DNA of 64,000 nucleotides, taken from assembly GCA_949825065.1 (NCBI GenBank), contig OX463838.1:1962251-2026250 (forward strand), given 5' to 3'. Below are positions 20,820-31,814 of the stretch, piece after piece (position 1 is the stretch's first letter; each line of letters begins with the position of its first letter). Both the position numbers and the translations under genes were made by a program. The notes beneath the pieces are model-generated. The model ran no database searches and was not told the origin of the DNA. It saw only the letters and a list, made by a program, of their open reading frames with translations. This stretch comes from Odontocerum albicorne. Taxonomy: Eukaryota > Arthropoda > Insecta > Trichoptera > Odontoceridae.

Positions 20820-21262
20820 CACATAGGCTTCGGCCACAAAGGTAGAGGGCTCGTTTTATGCTTAGAGCTACGCTGCGAGCTAGGCGACATATCCTAGCAA
20901 ACCAACGCACCGCATACTATCGCAATGGCTACACTGCACGCTTCGCGCCACGCTACATTACGATTAGTCACCTAGTGTTGGTTATTTTTTTTGTGTCACA
21001 AAGTGATTTTACAAGATGGCGGAAGTTTCAATGACAGCTGTGTATAAAAGATAGCCATTGTGGAATCCATCGAGCAAATTATACAAAAATGTACCTGTAA
21101 TAAAATCACTTTGGAATAAAGTTGCACAGGAAGTAAATAAAGATAAGGTAAGTTGTAATGAAATTGGTTAGTTTTGAAAGTGGCATCGTTTGTTGACTCA
21201 ACCGCTCCCAAATGTGAAATGAATTTGTGCGAATGACTTTGGTGTGGCCAAGCATGAAGTCA
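20820..21262 (+). mobile_element. PIF/Harbinger-like transposon remnant
   Basis: Left segment GCTTCGGCCACAAAGG (20828) and right segment CTTTGGTGTGGCCAAGC (21238-21254) are imperfect inverted repeats. Between them lies an exon-like MADF-type frame (21016-21147). Harbinger elements encode a MADF/Myb-like protein beside the transposase, so a deleted Harbinger is the best reading; no transposase is present. A further partial TIR-like block (CACTTTGGTGTGGG) is at 21296. Confidence 0.5.
21016..21147 (+). pseudogene. MADF-like first exon of a Harbinger-type accessory protein
   Basis: ATG at 21016 (MAEVSM...), followed by LWNPSSKLYKN and SLWNKVAQEVNKDK, ending at an AAG before GTAAGT, a good splice donor. 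The LWN...YK...W..VA.E pattern is that of MADF DNA-binding domains. A TAG lies immediately before PLWNP, so it is broken. Confidence 0.55.
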
Positions 21263-21299
21263 CCTAGACTATTATTCACGTAGCACCTAGCGAAACACT

Positions 21300-21800
21300 T
21301 TGGTGTGGGTTTAGCATTAGATATTGATCCTCCCTGCTAATACTGCATCTATTGTTTTCATGTATTTATCGTTTAGTTCAATAAGTTAATTTAAGATCGA
21401 CAGAGGTTCCTGTGTCTCTAAACAGCGCTATATCAGCTGTCCTTTTATTATTTTTCTTACAAACTATCACAATTACAAAAATTTAAGATAAACCTTTAAG
21501 ATATAAATTATTATAATAAATTTCGATCAAAATAATAGTTCATGTAATAGCTGTAAAGTAATTAAGTTACATTAAACAAAAACTTTCAGGAAACTCAATT
21601 CTTAATTTATCGATATCTAACTATGGGAAATACAGTTAACCAAAAATAAACTTAACAAATTTATCTCGTGTCCATGTGGGATGCTTTCAACAATTCTGTT
21701 CGAGTATAAGGAACCGAAAATAGCCTTAGCTGCCGATGACGTACGTAAATTTCAAACAAATTAAACGGAAGTTTGTAAGTCAATTGGGTATGATTTACAA
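21300..21800. other. No recognised feature
   Basis: AT-rich. No gene or repeat recognised before the minisatellite. Confidence 0.4.
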
Positions 21801-21807
21801 TGACACT

Positions 21808-22290
21808 AGAGTATGTCAGTATGGAGACGCTGTACTGAAGGAAAACAACCGTAGAAGGAGTATGTCAGTTTGGAGACGCTGTACTGAAGGAAAACAACCG
21901 TAGAAGGAGTATGTCAGTTTGGAGACGCTGTACTGAAGGAAAACAACTGTAGAAGGAGTATGTCAGTTTGGAGACGCTGTACTGAAGGAAAAAAACTGTA
22001 GGAGTATGTCAGTTTGGGGACGTTGTACTGAAGGAAAAAAACTGTAGAAGGAGTATGTCAGTTTGGAGACGCTGTACTGAAGGAAAAAAAAACTGTAGAA
22101 GGAGTATGTCAGTTTGGAGACGCTGTACTGAAGGAAAAAAACTGTAGAAGGAGTATGCCAGTTTGGAGACGCTGTACTGAAGAAAAAAAACCGTAGAAGG
22201 AGTATGCCAGTTTGGAGACGCTGGACTGAAGGAAAAAAAACCGCAGGAGTATATCAGTTTCGAGATACTTTACTGAAGGGAAAAAAACCA
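21808..22290. repeat. Minisatellite, ~49-bp unit, about 10 copies
   Basis: GGAGTATGTCAGTTTGGAGA recurs every ~49 bp (for example 21857, 21906, 21955), followed by CGCTGTACTGAAGGAAAA and a variable A-rich piece. Later copies differ by A-run length and small deletions. Confidence 0.95.
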
Positions 22291-22379
22291 TAGAAGACCA
22301 CGATAAAAGTGGAAGGTGATACAATATGATATATTTCTCTCAATCGAAAATATATTAAAAAGGTCTTAATGGAAAAACT

Positions 22380-22495
22380 TTCTGAAATATTTTTTGTTTA
22401 AAAAATTGAGTACCAATGGAAAACGTACCCGCAATCTACGAGCTGGGAGATATCTTTGTTGCCAATTAAGCCATGTATGTCGTAGGTTATAAATT
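22380..22495 (-). mobile_element. tRNA-derived SINE, head and part of body
   Basis: On plus: TACCAATGGAAAACGTACCC and GCCAATTAAGCCATG, the reverse complement of a degraded B box and A box of the main SINE. Confidence 0.65.
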
Positions 22496-22539
22496 TAAAA
22501 ATCTCTGAAAAATGAATATATACATAACATACATACCAT

Positions 22540-23065
22540 TATGCTATTTCCCTGTCAGGGTAGACAGAGAGGACAGGGCGCCAGACTTTCCTATCTCGAC
22601 ACACATATTTCACATCTTCCACTTTTATACACCTTCTTTTACGAGTTCATATTCATCTCGTATACTTACAACTCCTGCATTTTTTACTTAATAAATTTCC
22701 TTGATTCAAAATATAATTCACTTGATCCCACTATGCTTTTCTTAATTTTTCTTTTCCACGCCTTTAATTCACATTTGTCATTCTTTCTTCATTCTTGCAC
22801 GAGCCTAAACCATTTTCTTCATCCTACTGAATACATCAGCCACATTCATTCCTAACCACTATGCCATAATGGTATGTATGTATTCTTAACCCCTTCACTC
22901 CGTATTTTGCTGATGATACCTAAATTCACGCATTTCCACAGCATTTATTCGGGTCTTTTCAGTATTTTTCCACGTCCAAGTTTGACTCTCATACACTAAA
23001 GATGGTACTAAAATAATGTTGTAGACTATAATCTTGGCAGATATTGAAATTATTCGGTTCGAGAA
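22540..23065 (-). pseudogene. RTE-like LINE RT tail, broken
   Basis: Minus frame at 22895-23155 contains YNIILVPSLVYESQTWTW and INAVEMREFRY. The 22545-22660 part resembles 53620-53720 and 58345-58460. Several breaks. Confidence 0.65.
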
Positions 23066-23124
23066 TATAACCCAACAAAAAATGTGTAAAAAAGGTCTTA
23101 ACCAAAATACAGCCCGAAATCCCT

Positions 23125-23220
23125 TTTTTTTTAAATGGGTACCAACGGGAAACAACCCCGCAAACCCCGGGTCGAGAGATAGACGTGTTATTGATTAGGC
23201 AACGGATGTCGTAAGTTAAA
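23125..23220 (-). mobile_element. tRNA-derived SINE head fragment
   Basis: Plus shows GGGTACCAACGGGAAACAAC and ATTAGGCAACGGATGTCG: degraded B box and A box of the main SINE on the minus strand. Confidence 0.65.
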
Positions 23221-23229
23221 AATAAATTT

Positions 23230-23432
23230 AATACCTGTTATTTGTTTTATAAAATATTGTTAATCCCGCTTTAACATAAAGGTATAACCCTGCCGGGTTA
23301 AAAGTTCTCCCCTCATCATCTTTGTGTTCCCCTGATCATCAGGGGAACACAAAGATGCTGATGTGAAAACCCTAAAACTGATAAGGTTATTATACCGTTA
23401 TATAAAGTGTTTAACTAAACAAATAACAATGT
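23230..23432. mobile_element. PLE inverted pair, degraded
   Basis: Left arm minus (GGTATAACCCTGCCGGG), right arm plus (ACTGATAAGGTTAT, AGTGTTTAACTAAAC), around a CCCCTGATCATCAGGGG palindrome. The hammerhead cores are lost. Confidence 0.75.
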
Positions 23433-23434
23433 CT

Positions 23435-23945
23435 TTTTAACCTTCACAGTGTCAACGGCTTGACTATAAATAATATATTAAAAAAATCTTTAATTAAAAC
23501 AATTTTTCGATGACGCATTTTTTCGCAGTAGAATACTTAAGAACTAAAAACAGAGTAAATAAAAAAATGTATATTAAAAACCAATTTAAAAGTAGCCATT
23601 CTGACGTAAATCTTATGGCACATAGAAAGGTAAAATAAATTAAGAATTGGCTGACGTCAGCGAAACAATACGTAATTAAGAATTTTTAATTAAAACAGCA
23701 AATATTTTTCATGTGAAATTTACAGGTAGGTTTTATAATCGCGGTTGAAGGATTCGAAACTGAAAAAAAAAAGTTAAAAGCAAGGAGGGTGGGTGACACA
23801 ATCACTGATCAAATTAGTGCTGAGGTGTTTGTTGAAGCTTTGTTTGAAGTTAGTGTTTGTTGGTCTTAAACCTTAAATCCACAAGAGAAACTATAATACA
23901 TTCAGTGCTTGTTTCATGGGTTATTTCATGTTCAATAATATAAGT
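23435..23945. other. No recognised feature
   Basis: AT-rich. No gene recognised. Confidence 0.4.
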
Positions 23946-23949
23946 TTAT

Positions 23950-24543
23950 AAAAGGTCTTTCAAGCTGAGCGTTTTTTTTTAATTCTTAGATAAAACACAG
24001 ATGGCGTCACGAACTTACCTGGGTCTTGTGACATTTGAGAAGTGTAATGTATGACATTTATAAAAATTGAGTCGTATACAATACAACAACGCGTTCAAAT
24101 TGTTGAATTATTTTATGAATTGTAATCTCCGGAAACGGTGATGTTAATTGGCCACCAATATCATATTGTGATCTGACACCATTGGACTATTTTTTCTGGG
24201 GTTACGTGAATAGCTAGGATAAGAATGACCCCCAATCAATTCCTGAGCTGAAGAACGAAATTATTCGCGTTAGTGATGAGTTAGAACCGCAATTATGCAA
24301 AAAATGTCATCTACAAGTGATGGATAGCTTGTTCGGATCATCGAAAATTTTGACAAAAGAGTGGACATCTGTGGAGCTGCAAGAGGTGGACATTTGACGG
24401 GTATTGTTTTTTTGTGTTGAAATGTCATACATCATACTTCAATGACCAATAAAAAGTTTTTTGAAATCAATGTAAACTGTGTGTTTTATTCAAGAATTAA
24501 AAAAATCGATATAAAAAAACCGCTCAATTTGAAAGAACCTTTA
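23950..24543 (+). mobile_element. Deleted Tc1/mariner-superfamily transposon (family M1)
   Basis: TIR-like ends AAAGGTCTTTCAAGCTGAGC and its counterpart (CGCTCAATTTGAAAGAACC), with TA at the ends. Translation gives the N-terminus (YTIQQRVQIVELFY) and, after an internal deletion, the C-terminus (TPLDYFLWG-like, in broken frames), then residues like PQSIPELKNEIIRV. The deletion removes the central catalytic region, so it is non-autonomous. A 27-bp insert lies at 24311-24337. Related copies: 38819-39920 and 52810-53355; family variants at 52448-52684 and 63065-63302. Confidence 0.82.
24311..24337 (-). mobile_element. 27-bp insertion matching a LINE 3' end, with TCAT duplication
   Basis: AAGTGATGGATAGCTTGTTC matches the extreme 3' end of the LINE at 40362-40590 and 39128-39603. 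The flanking TCAT is duplicated (24307-24310, 24338-24341) compared with uninterrupted sister copies. An extremely 5'-truncated insertion. Confidence 0.75.
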
Positions 24544-24636
24544 TAATGGCAAAATACCGTCATATTGTTTTAACACTGAAGTGTTAAATAAATAAGAAAA
24601 AATTATAAAACGCCGTTTAGAAAGAATACTCTACTC

Positions 24637-24702
24637 AAGGTAGCCCTACTCAAGGTACCCTACTCAAGGTATACCCTACCCTACTCAAGGTACCCTACCC
24701 GT
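24637..24702. repeat. Short tandem array, ~17-bp unit
   Basis: Four imperfect copies of CCTACTCAAGGTA-type units. Confidence 0.9.
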
Positions 24703-24704
24703 GT

Positions 24705-25320
24705 GTGCGGCCCATCAACTTATATGTGCTTTATTCGAAATACGTAACATAATATGAGTAGGTAGAGTCCACGCGGCGTAAGGAAAGAACCTGTAACTAT
24801 ATTGTACTATAGCGTAGGTACACAGAGCGTGTGACTATGATATAGTTAACAATGCAATACAACCTACAACCTTGTAACGATGTTCAATAATTTTAATTTT
24901 TTTATCAACTTTAATATAAGCCTCAATTCTAATAAATAGCAATTTATTTAGGTCAATACATTACATAAGGTTGTATTGGGGCAAATTTGTGAGCTGTCAC
25001 AGGACTCATCCTAGAATTTCCGAACTATAGTCAACTCCTGTGTGCTGATTGGTCAGTATCTAGTGTCATCGTTTCAAAATAATGGTTACAAGTTCCTTTC
25101 TTTGAGGTGTGTGCGGAAGATGGAAACATGTGCGAGGACAATTTTTAACAGATGTGCGGCCGCACATGCGCACACCTTAGAGGGAAAGTTGCCAAGGGGC
25201 GTTCTTATTCGGGATTCGAATCAAATATTATTGACAGATTAAAATATCACAAAATAAATATACGTTATTCAGGGGAGGTGTAGTAGCACCCATTAGATAA
25301 AGTACTTCTCCGGGTCTGCA
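24705..25320. other. No recognised feature
   Basis: Contains a short open frame at 25042-25242 without family resemblance. Confidence 0.4.
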
Positions 25321-25455
25321 TATACCTAGAAACATATAATTGGTAAGAAAACCGCAGAGAGCTTTCTAAGAAGATAAACTATAAAAGAATCTTTGCACTC
25401 GTAGATATATGTGGTGGTAACAAATTCGGATTTAGGTTTAGTGTACTATATATTT
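25320..25455 (-). repeat. Dispersed repeat, partner of 2028-2165
   Basis: Shares TAAGAAAACCGCAGA and GGTTTAGTGTAC blocks with the reverse complement of 2028-2165. Confidence 0.55.
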
Positions 25456-26290
25456 GTAGTATTCAAATAATATCATTAATTTTGATAAGATTCCCAAAAC
25501 ACGTTGCCTTCAAATACTTCCTAAAGCTGCGCACACCACGCGTATCGATTACACTTATAGGCAAATCATTTCACGCCACAGGATCAGCAATGGCTAAATC
25601 CTTGTTATAATATTATATTTCGCCATATTGATTCGACTTCGAATTATTAATTTTATTCGATAAAGACGAAATAGACCTGATAGCTTTGCATACGCATGCA
25701 AGCTCTGAAAGCATACAGGTGCGACTGAAATAATTTGAGTGCGACTGAATAAGTGAGATGCGAATATAGTGTCGCGCTTCCCGCATACTATTCACATATC
25801 GTCAAGACGAGGCACTCGCAGCGTTTAAATGCGAATTTGTTTTCGATCTTTACAAAACACCTCGATGTAGTCGATAAATTCTGATTATTATTAATATTAT
25901 TTTTTAAATCAATGCGTAAATATATTATGGAGGAATACTTAAAATCTTAACCTTGTATTTATTATATATATAGAGATATTGATGGTTATTAGAAGCAACG
26001 TGTAGAAGATACCCAACACAGGGAAGGAAAGGCTAAGCAAGCTTTAAAAGAAAATTCCCTACGCTGAGAGTAATTTTCCTTCCTTCGTGACGTCGGATAT
26101 TGAGGCCGTCGTCACAACTATTCTTTTCACACCCCGGTGTGTCAACGCTGGAAGAGGAGTCCTTTTGGGTAGTTCTTTTTCATCGCAGAGTGACGTAATA
26201 AATACTGAAGATTAAGTTATTTTAGTGTAGAAAGCGTTGAATAAGAACTTATTTTGTCCCCTAAAAAAACGTGCGTGGTAGTGGGATTGA
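25455..26290. other. No recognised feature
   Basis: Lower repeat content than its surroundings. No splice-bounded conserved frame found. Confidence 0.4.
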
Positions 26291-26309
26291 ACTGTACTGA
26301 ATTATGGAA

Positions 26310-27325
26310 ATTTTTATTTTATATTATTAACGACACAATAGTGTCTTTATATACAGATGAACATGTGACAGGTTATACAAGTACTTAAAATTATTGACAA
26401 AAAATATAAAACTTTATATTAAACTAACATGAAGATACAAAAACAGTAGTAATAATATATTACAGTCATTGTTTTAAAATTATTTAATAATTATATGTAT
26501 ACTATATTTAAGTTCAATATGTGTTATGTTCAGCTCATTTGGACGTTTGAACAACATCTTCAAAAGTAATTTCCCAATATCCTTGAAGCGAAGGGTCTAC
26601 AACCAGTGCATCTTCCAGTACTTACGTATGGTTGCGAGACATGGACGCTCACAGTAAAGAACACGCAAAAGCTCCAGACCGCACAAAGGGGCATGGAGAG
26701 ATGCATGCTAGGATATACTAAAAGAGACCGTAAACGAAACACCTGGATTCGCAATATAACAAAGGTAGAAGACGTTATAAAGGTGTGCAAAAGAATGAAG
26801 TGGCAATGGGCCGGACATGTAGCCAGAATGTCAGATTCCCGATGGACATCCGAAATAAACCAATGGTATCCAAGAGGCATAAAGAGGCCTAGAAGAAGAC
26901 TGAAGGTACGCTGGATGGACGAAATCAGGAAGCATGGCAGCATCACGTGGCATCGGCGAGCAAAGGACCGAACTGTTTGGAGTCAACTTGGGGAGACCTT
27001 CATCCAGCAGTGGATCGACCCTGGTTGACAATGATGATGATGATGATATTTTATGTATGTATACCACAAAATATTACCAAACTTCACCAAGCAGACTTAC
27101 GTAATTGTAGAAGACTTATTTTATAGAGGTAAATAACTCAGATTTGTTTTTAGTGGAGCAACGCTTACATAGAACAAAAATTGAATTTTTTTAGAATTTT
27201 ATGGGTATAGAAAACATATGGGTTCACTTGTAGAACGAGATGCAAGTTGCTTTGCAGAATCGAAACCTTCCACATGTTGATGCACTCAACTCCAGAGGCA
27301 AAAAAATGTTAAAGATATCGCCTAG
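26310..27325 (-). mobile_element. LINE 3' fragment (partner of 7810-8335), split by another LINE
   Basis: 26310-26529 and 27050-27325 together match the reverse complement of 7830-8335 in order. The gap holds an unrelated RTE-like LINE. Flanks carry a TTATGT-like duplication at the junctions. This gives the relative age: this element is older than the insert. Confidence 0.85.
26530..27049 (+). pseudogene. RTE-like LINE 3' end, nested insertion
   Basis: Open frame to 27028 encodes VLTYGCETWTLTVKNTQKLQ, MERCMLGYTKRDRKRN, WAGHVARMSDSRWTSEI and LGETFIQQWIDPG, then stop: the complete RT C-terminal tail of an RTE-type LINE. It is followed by a TGATGATGATGATGAT 3' microsatellite. 5' truncated, no internal stop, so fairly young. 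Same family as 1520-1890. Confidence 0.92.
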
Positions 27326-27329
27326 TCTA

Positions 27330-27720
27330 GATTAAGTCACAGAAAAATCGTCTGTAAAAATGGAAAATTAATTTGAAAGCAGTCACCTTTAAAACAAAAG
27401 GATTAACATGAAAACAAAGACACTTCAAAGTCCAAATTATAAAGTAAGAAGGTGGGGGCGGAAACTAAATTAATCAGATATTCGGATTGATAAGGTGGAG
27501 TGGGAGGGAAAACAGGGCGCGAGCGGAGGCAAAGAAGCTGAAGGATTGATTAGGAGCTTATGCGATGGCTGAAAGGGTGGAAAAATATCTTGGATTAATA
27601 AATCAGCAGAAGATTAGATTCGCAATAGTTCTATATGTATTTTTTGTTGATTTTTTCGAGTTGTGAGGAGCCTTGTGATTGAAGAAACTTTTTGGAATTT
27701 TCGTCACAAGTTTTTCTGCT
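27330..27720. other. No recognised feature
   Basis: Includes a purine-rich stretch around 27450-27560. No gene recognised. Confidence 0.4.
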
Positions 27721-27721
27721 T

Positions 27722-28135
27722 ATTATTTGTGGATACACAGTAAAATAGTGTGTCTAAAACCAGTTATTTGAGGATACATATAAAAATAGCTTGTCTAATG
27801 GTAATTGTTTGTGGATACACAGTAAAATAGCTTGTATTGTGGTAATTATTTGTAGATACACAGTAAAATAGTGTGTCTAAAACTAGTTATTTGTGGATAC
27901 ACAGTAAAATAGCTTGTCTAATGGAAATTATTTGTGTATACACAGTAAAATAACTTGTCTAATGGTAATTACTATATTTGTGGATGGATAATAAAATAGT
28001 TCATCTAATGCTTATTATTTGTGGATACATAGAAAACCAGTTTGTCGAATACTAATTATTTGTGGATAAACAGTAACATAGCTTATCAAATGCTAAACAT
28101 TTGTGATGACACAGTAAAATAGTTTGTCTAATGAA
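27722..28135. repeat. Minisatellite, ~41-bp unit, about 10 copies
   Basis: GGATACACAGTAAAATAG recurs every ~41 bp (27731, 27772, 27813 and so on), followed by TTGTCTAATGGTAATTATTT. Units are diverged. Confidence 0.93.
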
Positions 28136-28234
28136 AGCTAAGAAATAGTGGAAAGTTATGGTTTGAAAAATAGAAAGTGATACAGATGAAAGCAATATTA
28201 AAGATATTTTAAAAAAATATTACACTTTTGTTGT

Positions 28235-28428
28235 GCTACCTAGCGGGCCATTTGCCATGTGGCAATCTCTTCAAACTAATTAGAAATATATAAAAGAGGT
28301 CTTAAGTGAAAATCAGGCTGACATCATTTTTTCAAAACAGTTCGATTCCAACGGGAATCGATTGTCCAACCTCCGGCTGAAAACACAAGCGTCTTAACAA
28401 ATAGGCCACGGAGGTTGTCATTCTGCAA
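28235..28428 (-). mobile_element. tRNA-derived SINE, full length
   Basis: Minus strand: head with A box (complement of AATAGGCCACGG) and a B box changed by small mutations, body and tail (plus CTAGCGGGCC...TGGCAATCTC at 28240-28270). Confidence 0.8.
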
Positions 28429-29426
28429 TATTTGACAGGGTTCGATATGCTGTCGAGTTTTCTTTTGTGTCAGGGTTAATTAGTAACACGAGAGTTGCAA
28501 CTTCGATCGCCGTTGATACCCAAATTAAAAAAAAGGTTTCAATCTAGTTTTCAAATAAGCTTCCTTTTATTCTTATATGATAGATTGCTACATACCAATA
28601 ATCCTTTCAGGTTGTACTATGAATAAAGAAAATGTTAAAAAATATAAATATTTTATTGCATATATATTTTGATAAAATAAAAACTTTATTTTCTTCACTA
28701 TACAACTAAAGTTCTCGAGGAAAGTGTAATGGGGACAAACAAGAATTTGGATAACATTATAATCAGTGCTTTTTCTATTTAAGCTCTAAAAATATTTTCA
28801 ATGAAAATACGGCGCAGAATTTATTACTGCGAGCTAAATTCAATAAGGTAATATCTGGTGAATTGTTTGATTGATTGAGCCTTATTCTATGACACGTCCT
28901 TATTAAGGTTTTATTCATAAAAACCTTAGGTTGTCTCGGTCTGACGTAAGATTTATTTGAATAATAAAGGATTTTATATATTTTCCAGTCAAAATTCTTC
29001 TTAGAAGTAGAGTTAACTAATAGCAAGTTTATTGATATACGGCAAACTCTTCCAAACGAAAAAATACGTACTGATTCGTGCTCGTTGGTGGGTGAAAGGT
29101 TACAACGATATTTCAAAAAAAAAAAACTTCAAAATACTAGCAAGACACTGTAAAATCCAATGAGTAATATGGGTAACGAATACGATGTGAGAAAGGCTAT
29201 ATACCTGTTAACACTGTGCTGGGGGTTGATTAACATTAGAAAGTAATCAACATTGACCGAATTTTATCTGAATATCTAAAGAAAGTGGAATATGTTATTA
29301 ACATGAAATTTGAACGTATTTATGCGAAGAGAATCCAAACTATAACATCGTAATTCCATTAAAATTACAATAGTTCTAGAAAAAAAATCTGCAATACTCC
29401 ATATATTTAAGTTTCGTTGTATAGAG
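28428..29426. other. Mostly unassigned; 113-codon minus frame at 28775-29116
   Basis: The minus frame 29116-28775 starts MKYRCNLSPTNEHESV and stays open for 113 codons. I do not recognise it. It could be the tail of a LINE ORF2 or chance. Nothing else is seen. Confidence 0.35.
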
Positions 29427-29705
29427 CAGTGCTTTCTCGTGGGGGTCGCGAAAATATTCAGTGCAAAGTACAAATATTCATGTGAGTATTAAATTGTTTC
29501 ATGTGAGTATAGTTTTTATTTAAAAAAAAGTTTTTAAGCAAGTTCCTATAATTTTGTGTTGAATATAAATATGTGTATTTTAATTGTAATAATTATTGCC
29601 AAATAAATCTTCAACATTAAAAACAATATTTGGGGGGGGGGGGGGGGGGGAATTAATTACTTCAGATTTAGGGGGCCGTTACACGGAAGTAATTGGGAAG
29701 CACTG
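29427..29705. mobile_element. hAT MITE, 279 bp, with 8-bp target duplication
   Basis: Ends CAGTGCTTTC at 29427 and GGGAAGCACTG at 29705 are inverted repeats. They are flanked by identical GTATAGAG (29419-29426 and 29706-29713). An 8-bp duplication and CAGTG termini are hallmarks of hAT transposons. No coding capacity. It contains a run of 19 G at 29632-29650. Confidence 0.93.
29632..29650. repeat. G homopolymer of 19
   Basis: Nineteen consecutive G, unusual in this AT-rich window; the length may be unreliable as a sequencing product. Confidence 0.9.
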
Positions 29706-29839
29706 GTATAGAGTACAACCTTTTGGTGTCTAATATATTCGAAAAGGTTCTATACGGTTTTATAAAGGGTTAGAATTTGAAGTGGTTTTTTTTAATACAG
29801 CCATCAACGTAGCGTACGTACCGTCAGAAAAAATGTTAT

Positions 29840-30060
29840 CCAAATAGCAGAATCCCTTGGCGATTCCCAGCCCGGAGGTCACGTGTTCGATTTCCGTTGG
29901 AACCCAGATTTTTTAAAAAGGATTCCAGTCTGGTTTTCACTTAAGACCTTTTAAACATCTTTCTGGATGGTTGTAAGATATTGCCACATGGCAATAAGTC
30001 CGCCAGGTTGTACTGTATATAACGAAAGTGTAATACAATTGAACTTCTTTCTTCATATTA
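29840..30060 (+). mobile_element. tRNA-derived SINE, nearly full length
   Basis: B-box region GTGTTCGATTTCCGTTGG, body GATTCCAGTCTGGTTTTCAC, tail GCCACATGGCAATAAGTCCG, then TATATAACGAAAGTG. The 3' tail matches the LINE tail at 7068-7150. Confidence 0.85.
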
Positions 30061-30169
30061 AGCACTGCATATTCTTTCAATTCTGCATTTTTTCGTTAAA
30101 AACGTAACTGCATTACAATATTGTAAATGCAGGTTATATTATACGTTTTTGGCATGCATTACTAAAAGT

Positions 30170-30352
30170 GTGATTTGTGTTTTCAATTCAACTAGAAGTA
30201 CGGATCGCTCGATTAATCGTTTATTGCCAAAAAGGTTTTTAAAAAAGCTTAAGTATAAACCATTTTTGAAAAATCTGGGTATCAAAGGAAATTCACGATC
30301 TTTGAATTGTAACACAAGCTTTTTACCAACTGGGTCATGGAAGTCGTAGATG
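30170..30352 (-). mobile_element. tRNA-derived SINE, degraded
   Basis: Plus shows ACCAACTGGGTCATGGAAG (A box complement) and a corrupted B box, with body remains upstream. Confidence 0.65.
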
Positions 30353-31070
30353 CAAAAGATAAAAAGCTCATAAAATAGACTGTAAACACACAACACATAT
30401 TAATGGTAAATCTGTAAATCGGTCAAGCTGTGTAGCGCAATGATGTACACAGCGCAAACGTAACACGAACAGATAAAAACATAATGGAGCGTACTCTTTA
30501 AAAGTTTACTGTGACAAATTGCATGTCTTACGTATCATTAACTTAATAATGGCCGATGGAATCAATAGAAAAAGCACGCAAATTTATTTGCATGGCGAGA
30601 AGTTTTTGTTGAGATATTTCGCAAATCATTTAGTTGACTAATCGAAAAAAAAAGAAGAGAAAATGCGTGCGAATAAACAAGATGACGGCTCAATCGGTTT
30701 TGCAAAGAGCGCACAGTGAGATGGCAGAATACTGAATAAAGAAAGGCTTTGGATTTTTCTTCTTTAAAAATAAAACGCTTATTCACTAACCGCCTTTTTT
30801 GTTATTCAGATATGTTGTGCCAACTGCGCAGTTACTAATTATCTCAAGACGAAATATTCGTCTTCATCATGAAATTCTCTGAGTTCAGCTATTTTTAAAG
30901 AACAGGCCAAATAAATAATTTACATGTTAGAAGTGTACTTATGGCTATTTCGCGAAAAATTCAATCTACGGAAAATTAGATTGAAAACTAAGTAATGACT
31001 ATTTTCAAAAAGAAAATTCTCGAGTTATTTAAAACATTTCACAAGAAATGAATGCCTGATATTTTAAAAT
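30352..31070. other. No recognised feature
   Basis: AT-rich. The 74-codon minus frame at 30562-30786 has no family resemblance. Confidence 0.4.
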
Positions 31071-31073
31071 TAT

Positions 31074-31764
31074 TTATTGTAATTTATTTATATCAAACAC
31101 TGTTTATTCAACTTTTTTGTGACGGTATAACCCTATCGGTTTCAAGGCTTTCACCTCATTTTCAGGGGAGCGCAAACAAGACTAAATGCTGTTCGAACTG
31201 GTACCGGTATACACGCTTCAACGGTTGGGGGCTGAGGGGTGAGGGAGGCATGGGACAATTTCGGCCAAGAGCGGAGAGATTTTTGGGAAATAACTGTTCA
31301 ACAGATGTTCGGATCGGTGCACTGACTTAGAAATTTCTAGGGCCTCTAATCTGTCCAATTTATTTCCGTTACTACTGATATGTAAGAATTTGGGATCATC
31401 GATAGAAAAAGTATGGTTTTCACGGTGACAATGATTAGCCATTTAAGAATAAATTAGAGGATTTGTGTTCACGAAATCTCTTTTCAAAACATCTTCCTGT
31501 CTTTCCTATATAGAAATTATCACAGTCAGCACATAAAAGTTTATACACACCACTGTTGCTAAGTATTCCACTTTTGCCTTTCCCATTAAATAAGAGTTTC
31601 CGGAGATTAAAATTAGTGTAAAAAGCTGGCTTTATGTGACTTGGAATATTTTTGGTTATTTCATATGATATGTTTTACAACATAATATTATTTAAATGAA
31701 AGACGTTGGGACTATTGCTGCTGTCGACTTTCAATTGATGGATCTCTATTTCTTCAAAATAAAA
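31074..31764 (-). mobile_element. Penelope-like element: GIY-YIG endonuclease end plus 3' terminus
   Basis: Minus strand. Upstream sequence near 31563-31440 encodes GVYKLLCADC, NFYIGKTGRCFEKRF and REHKSSN, a GIY-YIG nuclease core. A frameshift at about 31440 leads into NHTFSIDD..FLH, then NKLDRLEALEISKSVH with the conserved Glu. The 3' terminus (31074-31215) carries a mutated hammerhead core (CUGAAAA). RT is absent (5' truncated at a minisatellite). The RT plus GIY-YIG pair defines PLEs; here the nuclease and the terminal repeat identify it. Confidence 0.93.
31218..31600 (-). pseudogene. GIY-YIG endonuclease domain of a PLE, frameshifted
   Basis: Motif order GVYKL, C..C, FYIGKTGR, RF.EH, then NHTFSIDD, NKLDRLEALEI. 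Frame is lost between the EHK and NHTF parts; the second part runs to a stop at 31218. The protein would act at target-site cleavage for retrotransposition. A second copy at 34979-35395 is broken by an insertion. Confidence 0.9.
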
Positions 31765-31814
31765 AAGGCAACCATCGTAAGCTCAATTTAAATTTGAGGC
31801 ATATTTTTCAAATA

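Noticed and set aside
20820..21262. Host MADF-domain gene
   Set aside because: Only one exon, with a stop, between inverted repeats; a transposon remnant is simpler.
28775..29116. 113-codon minus frame as a host exon
   Set aside because: No splice sites or family resemblance that I can support; left as unassigned.
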